Shown: positions 35,700-43,829, numbered from the stretch's first letter. The stretch: DNA of 64,000 bases from Streptomyces sp. NBRC 109706 (GCF_000974485.1 NZ_BBOM01000012.1:62001-126000); one strand, 5' to 3'. Program-made: numbers and translations. Notes: generated by a model not told the origin, from the sequence alone.

Positions 35700-36002
35700 C
35701 TCCACGACCTCCTCGAGTCAGCACATCCGTCGCGGCTCTCGCCGAGGGCCAAGTCTGCCCCGGAGCCGTGGCCCCGCGCGGGACGCCGTCCACAGCCTGT
35801 GCACATCGCCTCCGCCTCCGACGCCACATCCACACAACTCCGGGCGGCGCGAACGATGTTCCACCGCCGCAAGCCTGACGTGTCCATGCCCTCAGCTTGT
35901 AACCTGTGGCATGCCGTGCAGAAACGTTCGGGCGGCACCCTTGGAGCCGTTTGCCGAACGGCTCCGCCGAGCCGAAACCACCCCCACACCAAGGGAGTTC
36001 CC
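35700..36002. other. 303-bp divergent region between osmC-like and nuclease genes
   Basis: No gene supported. It holds the nuclease promoter (35875-35905) and a perfect 9-bp leader hairpin at 35943-35965 (ggagccgtt/aacggctcc, 5-nt loop), 37 nt upstream of the nuclease start. Confidence 0.5.
35875..35905 (+). promoter_or_regulatory. Possible promoter of the secreted nuclease
   Basis: CTGACG (35875-35880) and TAACCT (35900-35905) are separated by 19 bp, about 100 bp upstream of the GTG. Confidence 0.4.
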
Positions 36003-36656
36003 GTGCTCCGCACCTCCAGCATCTACGCGCGTGGCCGACTTTCCCTGTTGGCCGCGCTGACCGGACTGATATCCCTGGCGGCCCTGTTCACCGGCCCCTC
36101 GGCACAGGCCGCCCTCCCCACCCCCATCGCCGCGTCCACCGCGCGCACCTACCTCTCCCAGCTGACGGTCGCCACCGAGGACCGCTCCGGCTACAACCGC
36201 GACCTCTTCCCGCACTGGAGCAACCAGGGCAACAACTGCAACACGCGCGAGGTCATCCTCAAGCGGGACGGCACCAATGTGGTGACGAACCCCAGCTGCG
36301 CGGCGACCAGCGGCAGTTGGTACTCCCCCTACGACGGCGCCACCTGGACCGCCGCGTCCGACGTGGACATCGACCACCTGGTGCCGCTGGCCGAGGCATG
36401 GGACTCCGGGGCCGGCTCCTGGACCACCGCCCGACGCGAGGCGTTCGCCAACGACCTCACCCGGCCGCAGCTGCTGGCGGTCACCGACAACGTCAACCAG
36501 TCGAAGGGCGACAAGGACCCGGCCGAGTGGCTGCCGCCCCGCACCGCCTACCACTGCACCTACGCCCGGGCCTGGGTGCAGGTGAAGCACTACTACGGGC
36601 TCTCGGTCGACTCGGCGGAGAAGAGCGCGCTGAGCGGCATCCTCAACGGCTGCTGA
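36003..36656 (+). CDS. Secreted HNH-type nuclease (DUF1524/GmrSD C-terminal family)
   Basis: A 217-residue exported protein. The Sec signal peptide covers about 1-36 (RLSLLAALTGLISLAALF, cleavage near AQA). The mature domain has the DUF1524 nuclease signature: DVDIDHLVPLAEAWDSG with Asp124/His125 and the later DNVNQSKGDKDPAEW with metal-binding Asn/Asp. Cysteine pairs (about 79/99 and near the C-terminus) suggest disulfides, fitting an extracellular enzyme. GTG 36003 follows AAGGGAG. It is monocistronic with its own hairpin terminator. It probably degrades extracellular DNA or RNA for nutrition. Confidence 0.9.
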   Translation: MLRTSSIYARGRLSLLAALTGLISLAALFTGPSAQAALPTPIAASTARTYLSQLTVATEDRSGYNRDLFPHWSNQGNNCNTREVILKRDGTNVVTNPSCAATSGSWYSPYDGATWTAASDVDIDHLVPLAEAWDSGAGSWTTARREAFANDLTRPQLLAVTDNVNQSKGDKDPAEWLPPRTAYHCTYARAWVQVKHYYGLSVDSAEKSALSGILNGC

Positions 36657-36675
36657 GCGCGGCGATTTCCGATCA

Positions 36676-36735
36676 CGCGGGCTGTTGAACGAGGCCGCTG
36701 TCGAACGCGCGGGCTGTTGAACGAGGCCGCTGTCG
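36676..36735. repeat. Perfect 28-bp direct repeat
   Basis: Identical 28-bp copies at 36676-36703 and 36708-36735 (period 32), starting cgcgggctgttgaacg. They lie just after the nuclease stop and upstream of its terminator hairpin. Confidence 0.9.
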
Positions 36736-36766
36736 GCGCGCCCGGGGCTGGCGCCCGGGCGCGCCG
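36734..36766 (+). terminator. Terminator hairpin of the secreted nuclease gene
   Basis: 13-bp perfect stem CGGCGCGCCCGGG with its complement (36734-36746, 36754-36766), 7-nt loop. Confidence 0.7.
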
Positions 36767-36772
36767 GCGGTG

Positions 36773-36833
36773 GGCCGGCGGGCAGGCGGTGGTGACGGCC
36801 CGTTCGCCCGGCTCGGAGGCCGGCGGGCAGGCG
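36773..36833. repeat. 16-bp direct repeat in the gap before the VOC gene
   Basis: GGCCGGCGGGCAGGCG occurs at 36773-36788 and 36818-36833. The rest of the gap to 36988 is low-complexity GC sequence without a supported gene. Confidence 0.7.
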
Positions 36834-36988
36834 CGTCCGACGGGCCGTCGGCCGAGGAGGCGAGCGCCCGGCCTCGGGCACGCCGTCGAGCGCCGCCGGG
36901 AGGCAGTTGTCGACGCGGCCCGCCCGCCCCCCCTTTACGGGAAAGCGACAGAGGGTGACTGTCAGTAGCTCACGGTAATCTTCTCGGC

Positions 36989-37429
36989 ATGGAACAGCGA
37001 CTCAGTCTGATCACCCTGGGCGTGGCCGATGTGGCCCGCGCCCGTTCGTTCTACGAGAGCCTCGGTTGGCGCGGCCAGGAGGCGGAGGAGACGGTCTTCT
37101 TCCAGGCCGGGGGGATGGCCGTGGTGCTGTGGAGCCGCGCCAAGGCGGCCGCGGACAACGGCCTTTCGGACACTCCGGTGCCGGCCGGCGGGTTCGGCGG
37201 CATCGGCCTGGCCCACAATGTCCGCTCCTCCTCGGAGGTGGACGAGGCGCTGGCCGCGGCCGAGGCGGCCGGGGCCCGGATCACCAGCCCGGCGGCGCCC
37301 ACCTTCTACGGCGGATACGCCGGCTCCTTCACCGATCCGGACGGCCACGCGTGGGAGATCGCGCACAACCCGGCCTTCCCGCTCTCCCCGGACGGCTCCC
37401 TCTCCGTGCCCGATCTCGGTGCGGAGTAG
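36989..37429 (+). CDS. VOC-family (glyoxalase/bleomycin-resistance/dioxygenase fold) protein
   Basis: A 146-residue protein built of two beta-alpha-beta-beta-beta modules: LITLGVADVARARSFYESLG opens the first, and GYAGSFTDPDGHAWEIAHNP closes the second with the usual metal-ligand glutamate in WEIAHNP. Such proteins are metal-dependent lyases, isomerases or drug-binding resistance proteins; motif alone cannot decide. The ATG 36989 is the natural start, although no clear ribosome site is seen. It faces the reductase gene convergently with 23 bp between the stops. Confidence 0.85.
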   Translation: MEQRLSLITLGVADVARARSFYESLGWRGQEAEETVFFQAGGMAVVLWSRAKAAADNGLSDTPVPAGGFGGIGLAHNVRSSSEVDEALAAAEAAGARITSPAAPTFYGGYAGSFTDPDGHAWEIAHNPAFPLSPDGSLSVPDLGAE

Positions 37430-37452
37430 GGCTGGTGGCCATGAGCGCGCGG

Positions 37453-38403
37453 TCAGCTCCGCAGCAGTTCGACGAGCTGGGCGCCGTCCCCGTCGCCCTG
37501 GCCCGCCGCCACGCCCCGCGCCATCAGCGCGGCGAAGGGGGCCAACAGCTCGGTGCTGACGCCCTGTTGCTCGGCGGTGCGGAGCAGCGTGGCATTGCCG
37601 GCCGACTGCATCGCCAGATTCGACGGCACATCGGTCTCGTATACGCCGCTCTCCAGCTGCTTCGCGGTGGCGTGTGCCGCCGGCGCCATCGCCAGCAGCC
37701 ATTCCGTCAGCGTCCCCGCGAACTCCGTCGGCGCGATGTCCTCGCCGCTGATCAGCGCGAACGCATGGGTGATCCCGGCGAACATGCCGTCCATCGCGCT
37801 CAGCAGCGCCACATCGTGCAGCGCGGCGTAGCCGGCGTCCGAGCCGACATAGCGGGCGCCGGTCGGTGCGGTGAGCGTCGGGCGGTGGGCCTCGAAGAGG
37901 TCGGCGGAGCCGCTGTAGAAGACATAGCCACCGGACTCCGGCACCCCGATCATGGGCGGGGTCGCCATGATGCCGCCGTCCAGGAAGCGGGCCTGCCGCT
38001 CCTCGGCCCAGGCGGCGCGGGCGCGGCCCTCGGCCGGGGTGCCGGTGGTGAGGTTCACCAGATCGCGGCCGACCAGATCGGCGCCCGCCAGGGTCTCGCC
38101 CACGGAGGCGTCGTCCAACAGGCAGAGCACCACGAGGTCGTTGGCGGCGACGGCCTCGGCGGCGCCGGCCGCGACGACGGCGCCCTCGGCGGCCAGCGCC
38201 TCGGCTCGCGCCGGCGTCCGGTTCCACACAGTCAGGGGATGCCCGGCGCGCAGCCAGGCCCGGGCGAGGGCGGTGCCCATGGCGCCGAGCCCCAGCAGCG
38301 AGAGCGAGCCGGGGGTGGCGGCCGATGAGTCGGCGGAGAAGGGGGCGGCGGCCGATGAGGGGGTGGTCCGGGAAATGAAGCGGCTGGTGGCGCTGTTCGT
38401 CAT
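37453..38403 (-). CDS. NAD(P)-binding reductase of the beta-hydroxyacid dehydrogenase/imine reductase family
   Basis: A 316-residue dehydrogenase. The Rossmann motif is LLGLGAMGTALARAWLRAGH followed by VWNRTPARAEAL, where Arg suggests NADPH use. The substrate-side segment DGGIMATPPMIG and the later helix domain (about 195-316) match imine-reductase-like members; the beta-hydroxyacid-dehydrogenase lysine is not obvious, which favours the imine-reductase type. ATG 38403 was chosen; a longer upstream frame runs through the operator. It is divergent from an HxlR regulator, the usual arrangement for regulator-controlled reductases. Confidence 0.87.
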   Translation of the reverse strand: MTNSATSRFISRTTPSSAAAPFSADSSAATPGSLSLLGLGAMGTALARAWLRAGHPLTVWNRTPARAEALAAEGAVVAAGAAEAVAANDLVVLCLLDDASVGETLAGADLVGRDLVNLTTGTPAEGRARAAWAEERQARFLDGGIMATPPMIGVPESGGYVFYSGSADLFEAHRPTLTAPTGARYVGSDAGYAALHDVALLSAMDGMFAGITHAFALISGEDIAPTEFAGTLTEWLLAMAPAAHATAKQLESGVYETDVPSNLAMQSAGNATLLRTAEQQGVSTELLAPFAALMARGVAAGQGDGDGAQLVELLRS

Positions 38404-38439
38404 GGCAGTCAGGCTTGTCCTGGCTGGGAGGATGGACAA

Positions 38440-38465
38440 GTACGCACTTCGGAGTGGGTGCTTAC
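38440..38465. promoter_or_regulatory. Inverted repeat between reductase and HxlR regulator, likely operator
   Basis: GTACGCAC (38440-38447) and GTGCTTAC (38458-38465) form an inverted repeat with one mismatch, centred in the 95-bp divergent region. Its half-site spacing suits a dimeric winged-helix HxlR protein. Confidence 0.55.
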
Positions 38466-38498
38466 CTCCGGGTGAGCGAGCAGCTAGGAGGGCTGTCC

Positions 38499-38837
38499 TT
38501 GACGACCACACCGCGCCCCCGGTACTCCTGCGGCATCGATGCCGCGATGGATGTCATCGGTGGCAAGTGGAAGGTGCTGATCCTCTGGGCGCTGGACGAG
38601 CGCCCCTGCCGGTTCGGCGAGCTGCGGCGTGCCGTCCCCGGCGTCACGGAGAAGGTTCTCGCCTCGCATCTGCGGGAGTTGGAGGGCGACGGCATCGTCC
38701 ATCGCGAGGATCGGGGCGAGGTGCCGCCGCATGTCGTCTACTCGCTCACCCCGCTGGGGCGCAGTCTCAACGCGGCGCTGGCGCCGCTCGGCGACTGGGG
38801 GCAGGAGCATGTCCTGGGCGGGGCGCCGCACCGCTGA
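38499..38837 (+). CDS. HxlR-family winged-helix transcriptional regulator
   Basis: A 112-residue regulator with the complete HxlR signature: CGIDAAMDVIGGKWKVLILW at the N-terminus with the conserved redox-capable Cys, then PCRFGELRRAVPGVTEKVL (recognition region), LRELEGDGIVHRE and the wing PPHVVYSLTPLG. The TTG start at 38499 is supported by AGGAGGG 6 nt upstream; longer starts lack a ribosome site and run through the operator. HxlR proteins often sense electrophiles or oxidants. It probably controls the divergent reductase and itself. Confidence 0.92.
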   Translation: MTTTPRPRYSCGIDAAMDVIGGKWKVLILWALDERPCRFGELRRAVPGVTEKVLASHLRELEGDGIVHREDRGEVPPHVVYSLTPLGRSLNAALAPLGDWGQEHVLGGAPHR

Positions 38838-38869
38838 GGCGGCCCGCCGCCGGCGGCGCCCCGGCCGGG

Positions 38870-39076
38870 CTACCCGGCCCGGGGGAACACGCAGCGCGGG
38901 GCCGCGGCGCAGTAGTAGCCGCGCCCGCAACAGTGCCAGCAGCCGTGTGGGGCGGCCACCCCCTGGGCCTGCCCCGACTCCGCGATATAGAGCGTCTCGC
39001 GGATCTCCACGCTCTGTCCGTTGCATGCCTGACACTGCCGGTGCGGCCCCCCGCAGTCGTCCCCAGCGTGGCCCAT
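38870..39076 (-). CDS. Small cysteine-rich (zinc-finger-like) protein
   Basis: A 68-residue protein with many Cys/His residues: GDDCGGPHRQCQACNGQSVE at the N-terminus and HGCWHCCGRGYYCAAAPRC at the C-terminus. The paired CxxC-like units resemble DnaJ-type or rubredoxin-like zinc knuckles. The centre ETLYIAESGQAQGV is hydrophilic. ATG 39076 follows GGGAG, with short spacing. It is convergent with the HxlR gene (32 bp). The regular motif spacing and codon bias support a real gene, but I do not recognise a named family. Confidence 0.65.
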   Translation of the reverse strand: MGHAGDDCGGPHRQCQACNGQSVEIRETLYIAESGQAQGVAAPHGCWHCCGRGYYCAAAPRCVFPRAG

Positions 39077-39250
39077 CCCACTCCCATGTCGAGCCCGGGT
39101 TGCGCGTCCCGTCACAACCATGACACTCAACGTTACCTCCCCGCTGGCGGGACACGGTCAAGGGCCGGGGGCGGGGGTAGCCGGCCCCGGAGCCGCGCCT
39201 CCCCCGGCTCGCCGGCCGGGCGGCGGTGGGGTCCGGGCGCCGCCGTTGGC

Positions 39251-40351
39251 TCACCCCGCCGCCGGCGCGGCCTCGATCAGGGAGAAGGCGCTGGGCGCGG
39301 GGAGTTGGGCCAGGCTGGAGAGCCGGAAGCCGGCGCGGGCGAGCAGCGCCTCGAAGTCCGCCCTGGTGCGCTCCAGGCCCCCGAGGTTCACCAGCATGTT
39401 GAGGTCGCTCAGATACCAGCCCGCCTCGCCCGGCCGGGCGAGGGGCGGCAGCACGGGCTCGACGAGCAGCACCCGGCCGTCGGGGGGCAGCACCTGCCGG
39501 CAGTTGCCGAGCAGGGTGGCGGCGCGGTCGTCGTCCCAGTCGTGGAGGACGCTCTTGAGGAGATAGAGGTCGCCGCCCGCCGGCACCGAGGCGAAGAAGT
39601 CGCCGGTCACCACGGAGCAGCGGCTCGCCACTCCGGCCCGTTCCATCGTGGCCGGCGCCTGGGCCAGCCCGCGCGGTGTGTCATGGACGACGCCCCGCAG
39701 GGCGGGGTGGGCGCGGAGCACGGCGGCCAGCAGGGTGCCGTCGCCGCCGCCCACGTCCACCACCGTGTGGAAGCGGGCGAAGTCGTAGGCGCCCGGCAGC
39801 ACGGCGGCGGTGGTCCGGGTGCCCTCGCTCATGGAGGCGTTGAAGGCCGCCGAGAGTTCGGGGCGCTCCTCCAGGTGCTCGAAGAAACCCTTGCCGAAGA
39901 CCTGGTCGAACGCCGGCTCGCCGGTGCGCACGCTGTCGGCGAGGCGCTCCCAGGAGCGGACCATCAGCGGGTCGGTGAAGACGGTGGCGATGGTCTTGAA
40001 CGAGCCGGGGTGGTCGGCCGACAGCACCCGCCCGGTGGGCGTGGCCCGGAAGACGCCGGCCCGCACCTCCTCGACCAGTTCCAGGCCCGCCATGGCGCGC
40101 AACAGCCGTACCAGGGCGCGGGGTTGGACGGCGCATTCGGCGGCCAGCGCCTCGACGCCGCGCTCCTCCCCGCCCAGGGCATCCACCACGCCCAGCCGGG
40201 CAGCGGCGCCCAGGGTCTGGGCCGCCATGGTGCCGAAGACCAGTCGCATCACCGTCCGGCGCGCCTCGGCATCCGCACCGTCCGCACCGCTCGCGTCGCC
40301 CACACCAGGCGCATCAGCCGTACCGGCCGCGCCGTCCTCGACGTCCGCCAC
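39251..40351 (-). CDS. SAM-dependent O-methyltransferase, natural-product type, behind an iron box
   Basis: A 366-residue methyltransferase of the plant-type O-MT family (as TcmN/hydroxyneurosporene methyltransferases). It has a winged-helix dimerisation domain (about 30-115, LGVVDALGG...VQPRALVRLLRAMAGL) and a SAM-binding domain with VVDVGGGDGTLLAAVL (motif I), DLYLLKSVLHDWDDDRA (catalytic His region) and GRVLLVEPVLP. The first 28 residues are Ala/Gly/Asp-rich. GTG 40351 has GAGGGG 6 nt upstream. A consensus iron box (40374-40392) lies 22 bp upstream, so expression should rise in iron limitation. No scaffold-building enzyme is nearby, so the substrate is unknown. Confidence 0.92.
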   Translation of the reverse strand: MADVEDGAAGTADAPGVGDASGADGADAEARRTVMRLVFGTMAAQTLGAAARLGVVDALGGEERGVEALAAECAVQPRALVRLLRAMAGLELVEEVRAGVFRATPTGRVLSADHPGSFKTIATVFTDPLMVRSWERLADSVRTGEPAFDQVFGKGFFEHLEERPELSAAFNASMSEGTRTTAAVLPGAYDFARFHTVVDVGGGDGTLLAAVLRAHPALRGVVHDTPRGLAQAPATMERAGVASRCSVVTGDFFASVPAGGDLYLLKSVLHDWDDDRAATLLGNCRQVLPPDGRVLLVEPVLPPLARPGEAGWYLSDLNMLVNLGGLERTRADFEALLARAGFRLSSLAQLPAPSAFSLIEAAPAAG

Positions 40352-40373
40352 AGGGAACCCCTCTCCGTCAGAG

Positions 40374-40392
40374 ATAGGTTAGCCTCACCTAA
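40374..40392 (-). promoter_or_regulatory. DmdR/IdeR iron box upstream of the O-methyltransferase
   Basis: TTAGGTGAGGCTAACCTAT matches the 19-bp IdeR consensus (TTAGGTTAGGCTAACCTAA) at 17 of 19 positions and lies 22 bp upstream of the GTG start. Confidence 0.88.
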
Positions 40393-40427
40393 CTACCCTG
40401 CCCCGTCAAGGGTGTTGACCCGAGCGC

Positions 40428-40465
40428 GGCGGGGCCGGCGGTCGTGTTCGACCACCGGCCCCGCC
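40428..40465 (-). terminator. Terminator of the dehydratase/glycosidase unit
   Basis: 17-bp stem with one mismatch (40428-40444 with 40449-40465), 4-nt loop tgtt, 18 nt after the dehydratase stop. Confidence 0.8.
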
Positions 40466-40483
40466 ATCGGAGCCACCGAACGG

Positions 40484-41737
40484 CTACCAGTCGTGGACGG
40501 TCCCGTCCAGCAGCCTGTTCACCGGCAGATAGGCGGGTGCGTAGGGGAAGCCGGCGGCCGCCTCGTCGTCCAGCTCCACGCCGAGCCCCGGGTTCTCGCC
40601 CGGGTGCAGCAGGCCGTCGACAAAGGTGTAGGAGGTGCGGAAGACCTCCAGGGTGCGGGGATCGTGGCGCATGTACTCCTGGATGCCGAAGTTGTGGATG
40701 GCGATGTCCAGATGGAGCGCCGCCGCCATGCCTACCGGCGAGATGTCCGTCGGCCCGTGGATACCGGACTTGGCGCCGTACACCGCCGCCATGTCCAGCA
40801 GCTTCTTCATCGCGGTGATGCCACCGGTGTGGGTGACGGCGGAGCGGACGTAGTCGATCAGCCGCTCGCTGAGCAGGGTGGTGTAGTCGTGCACGGAGTT
40901 GAAGACCTCGCCGATGGCCAGCGGGGTGGTGGTGTGCTGACGGATCAGCCGCAGCGCCGCCTGGTCCTCGCCCGGGGTGGCGTCCTCCAGCCAGAACAGG
41001 TCATAGGGCTCCAGGGCCTTGCCCAGCTTGGCGGCCTGGATCGGCGTCATCCGGTGGTGACCGTCGTGCAGCAGCGGCAGCTCGGGGCCGAACTCGTTGC
41101 GCACCGCCTCGAAAACGGTCGGCAGATGGCGCAGATAGGCGCGGGTGTCCCAGTTCTCCTGGACCGGAAGCGCGGTGCGGCGGGCGGGCTCGTAGTCGTA
41201 GCGTTCCCCGTCGCCTGCGGTCGAGGTCGCCACCCCGTAGACGGAGTCGAGACCGGGGATGCCGGTCTGTATCCGGATCGCGCGGAAGCCCTCTTCGAGA
41301 TGGGCCCTGATGGAGTCGAACAGCTCCGGGATGTCCCGTCCCGAGGCGTGGCCGTAGGCGAGGGCACCGGTGCGGGAGGCACCGCCGAGGAGCTGGTAGA
41401 GCGGCATCCCCGCCGCCTTGGCCTTGATGTCCCACAGCGCCATGTCCACGGCGGCGATCGCGGCCATGGTGACGGGACCGCGCCGCCAGTAGGCGCCCCG
41501 GTAGAGGTACTGCCAGGTGTCCTCGATCCGGCCCGCGTCTCGGCCGATCAGCAGCGGGACGACATGGTCGCGGAGATAGCTCTCCACCGCCAGCTCCCGC
41601 CCGTTGAGGGTCGCGTCACCGAGCCCCGTCAGCCCGTCGGCCGTGGTGATCCGCAGCGTGACGAAGTTCCGCCCCGGGCTGGTGACAATGGTCTCCGCCG
41701 ACTCGATCCGCAGCGGCGACCGCTCGGTTGTCTGCAT
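40484..41737 (-). CDS. Enolase-superfamily sugar-acid dehydratase (ManD/RspA type)
   Basis: A 417-residue protein of the mandelate racemase/muconate lactonising superfamily, closest in look to D-mannonate/D-gluconate dehydratases (ManD, RspA). The capping domain covers about 1-125 (GRNFVTLRITTADGLTGLGD), and the barrel has AAVDMALWDIKAKAAGMPLYQLLGG, the metal-ligand strands LLHDGHHRMTPIQA, FWLEDATPGED and AIGEVFNS, and VTHTGGITAMKKLLDMAA. Three acidic Mg ligands are thus present. ATG 41737 follows GGGAAGG. It is co-transcribed with the glycosidase 35 bp upstream. Confidence 0.9.
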   Translation of the reverse strand: MQTTERSPLRIESAETIVTSPGRNFVTLRITTADGLTGLGDATLNGRELAVESYLRDHVVPLLIGRDAGRIEDTWQYLYRGAYWRRGPVTMAAIAAVDMALWDIKAKAAGMPLYQLLGGASRTGALAYGHASGRDIPELFDSIRAHLEEGFRAIRIQTGIPGLDSVYGVATSTAGDGERYDYEPARRTALPVQENWDTRAYLRHLPTVFEAVRNEFGPELPLLHDGHHRMTPIQAAKLGKALEPYDLFWLEDATPGEDQAALRLIRQHTTTPLAIGEVFNSVHDYTTLLSERLIDYVRSAVTHTGGITAMKKLLDMAAVYGAKSGIHGPTDISPVGMAAALHLDIAIHNFGIQEYMRHDPRTLEVFRTSYTFVDGLLHPGENPGLGVELDDEAAAGFPYAPAYLPVNRLLDGTVHDW

Positions 41738-41772
41738 GGTTTCGCGCCTTCCCAATCCTCCGGATGCCCAGC

Positions 41773-43791
41773 TCAGCTCGTCGTACGGTCGTCGACATCC
41801 CCGAGCTCGGCCACCACCACACCATAGGTCGGCAGTTCGATCGTGGTCAGTTTCTCGCCCTCAAGGTCCCGTAGGGAGCCGGCAGCCAGGGTGGGGGTGA
41901 TGCTGAGTGGTGCCTCGTGCTGGCTGACGAACCACACATAGGACCGTCCCTCCTCGTGCACCATCCGGCCCACCAGCACCCGGGGATCGTCCACCGACAC
42001 CTCGGGCACCACCCCGGCCTCGGCGGCCAACGCCGCGTAGAGCCGCCAGGTGGGCTCGGGGTTGACCCGGGGAGTGACCGCCGCCATGTGCTCAAGTGGG
42101 TAGGTGGACAGCACCAGTTGACCGGCCCCGTGCCGGCGCCGCAGCAGCGCGGGCCGGCCGTGCGCGTCGGTTGCCACCACCTCGGCGCCGTTCGGCTCGA
42201 CCGGCAGGTGGGAACGGGAGTTCTCGGTGCCGGCGACGGTGAACGTCAGCCGCTCGCCCGCCCTGATGGTGCCGAAGTCACGCTGGAAGGTGAGCGTCAG
42301 CTCGTCGTCCTCGATGGGCTCGGTCAGTCCGTAGCGCAGCTTCTTGACCACCCCGAACGTCTCGTCCAACTTCGGCCACCAGGGCCCGCGTTGCACGCTG
42401 TGCTCGCCGGTGAAATAGGAGGCGTAGACGGTGGCGCCGGCCTCCGCCCGCCCGACCAGACGGCGCCAGCCGCCTGCGGTCAGCTGCTTGGCCGACGGCA
42501 GCAGGTAGAGCGCGCAGTCCTCCGGCAGCCCGTCCGCCTCGCGCGCCACCCCGACCGGCAGATCCGCCTCCCGGGCGGCGACATACGCCTGCCGGGTGTG
42601 GTTCAGCACGCTGCTCGCGTCCTCGGGCTGGGTGAACGGGTACATCTTCTCCAGGAACGAGGAGACGACGAGCGCCACCTCGGTGTCCGGGCGGTTCAGC
42701 CGGCCGAAGTCGACCCGGGCCAGCAGCTCGGTGAACCGCTTGACCTCGCGCAACTGCTCCTTGGGACGCCCGGCGTCGTCCGTGATGCCGAAATGCATCT
42801 CGAAGGGATGGTGGCTGTACGGTTCCTGATCCCAGAGCGCGTCGTAGTCGGTGTTGTTCCAGGGCATCCAGCCGGTGGCACCGGCCAACAGCGTGTTGTG
42901 CAGAATCTGCCGGTAGTAGTGGGCGGCGTTCTCCTCGGAGACATAGTCCGAGGTCACGCCGAACTCCTCCATGATCACCGGCTTTCCGCCGATGTCCAGA
43001 AGCTCGCAGACGAAGGCCGCGCCCAGATGCTGGCGCACCGGATCCGTCTCCATCCGGTAGACATGCGGGCCGTGGAAGTCGATCAACGGCTCCAGATCGC
43101 GCACCCGGAAACCGTTGTCGGCGCCGGTCATCTCCACGCCCCAGGCGCCGTCACCGATCGAGACCGGCTGCCGGGCCCCCGTCCCCCTGATCGCGTTCAC
43201 CAGGGTCTTCGCCCAGGCGGTGACGGTGGTGGCATCCAGGGTGCCGATGCCACGGGACTTCCAGTCCCCATAGATGGGGATCTCGTTGGTGAGCAACCAG
43301 CCGGCGACCGCCGGATGATCCTTCCAGCGCTCGGTCAACTCGCGGACGTACCACTCCTGTTGAGCGACGAACGACGGGTCGCCGAAGATGTCGCGGCCAC
43401 CGCGCCAGACGGGGTCCCAGTTCTGTCCCGACATGTGACCGACGATGAAGGTGGGGATGGTGTGCATCCCCTGCGCCTGGTGTCGGTCCAGGAAGTCGTC
43501 GAAATGGGCCAGCATCTCGGGGTCGAGGGTGTTCTCGGCCGGCATGAAATCGGGCCAGAAGAAGAACGAGCGGGTCAGCGTGATGCCGTGCTCCCGCATC
43601 ACCGTCAGCTCCTCGTCCACCACCTCGGGGCGGTAGTCCCGCCACATCAGCGGACCGCCGGTGCGGGACCAGTAGTTCACGCCGATCCAGATGGTGGCCG
43701 CCGCTTCCTCCCGGCCGCCGCCGCCCTTTCCGCCGCCGGGCACGCTGGTGGTCTGCGGGGTGGTGCGGAGCTTGGCCGCGTTGCGCCTCAT
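41773..43791 (-). CDS. Intracellular glycoside hydrolase (GH5/GH42-like clan A enzyme)
   Basis: A 672-residue enzyme with an N-terminal TIM barrel (about 33-400) and beta-rich C-terminal domains. GVNYWSRTGGPLMWRDY opens the barrel. The acid/base Glu170 is in WLLTNEIP and the nucleophile Glu275/276 is in PVIMEEFGV, the clan GH-A arrangement. A GH42-like trimerisation/Rossmann region follows (VALVVSSFLEKMYPF, ALYLLPSAKQLTAGGW). No signal peptide is seen, so it acts on imported oligosaccharides, perhaps mannosides given the ManD-like neighbour. GAGGAA precedes ATG 43791. It is divergent from a LacI regulator. Confidence 0.85.
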   Translation of the reverse strand: MRRNAAKLRTTPQTTSVPGGGKGGGGREEAAATIWIGVNYWSRTGGPLMWRDYRPEVVDEELTVMREHGITLTRSFFFWPDFMPAENTLDPEMLAHFDDFLDRHQAQGMHTIPTFIVGHMSGQNWDPVWRGGRDIFGDPSFVAQQEWYVRELTERWKDHPAVAGWLLTNEIPIYGDWKSRGIGTLDATTVTAWAKTLVNAIRGTGARQPVSIGDGAWGVEMTGADNGFRVRDLEPLIDFHGPHVYRMETDPVRQHLGAAFVCELLDIGGKPVIMEEFGVTSDYVSEENAAHYYRQILHNTLLAGATGWMPWNNTDYDALWDQEPYSHHPFEMHFGITDDAGRPKEQLREVKRFTELLARVDFGRLNRPDTEVALVVSSFLEKMYPFTQPEDASSVLNHTRQAYVAAREADLPVGVAREADGLPEDCALYLLPSAKQLTAGGWRRLVGRAEAGATVYASYFTGEHSVQRGPWWPKLDETFGVVKKLRYGLTEPIEDDELTLTFQRDFGTIRAGERLTFTVAGTENSRSHLPVEPNGAEVVATDAHGRPALLRRRHGAGQLVLSTYPLEHMAAVTPRVNPEPTWRLYAALAAEAGVVPEVSVDDPRVLVGRMVHEEGRSYVWFVSQHEAPLSITPTLAAGSLRDLEGEKLTTIELPTYGVVVAELGDVDDRTTS

Positions 43792-43829
43792 CGCCTGGTT
43801 CCTCTGCTCGGGGCCGCCTGATGGCCTCA

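Noticed and set aside
36676..36735. Two 28-bp direct repeats resembling a tiny CRISPR array
   Set aside because: Only two copies, separated by 4 bp; there is no spacer-length gap and no cas gene nearby.
37952..41827. Plus-strand open frame spanning several minus-strand genes
   Set aside because: It runs across five independent, well-supported genes and shows no recognisable domain.
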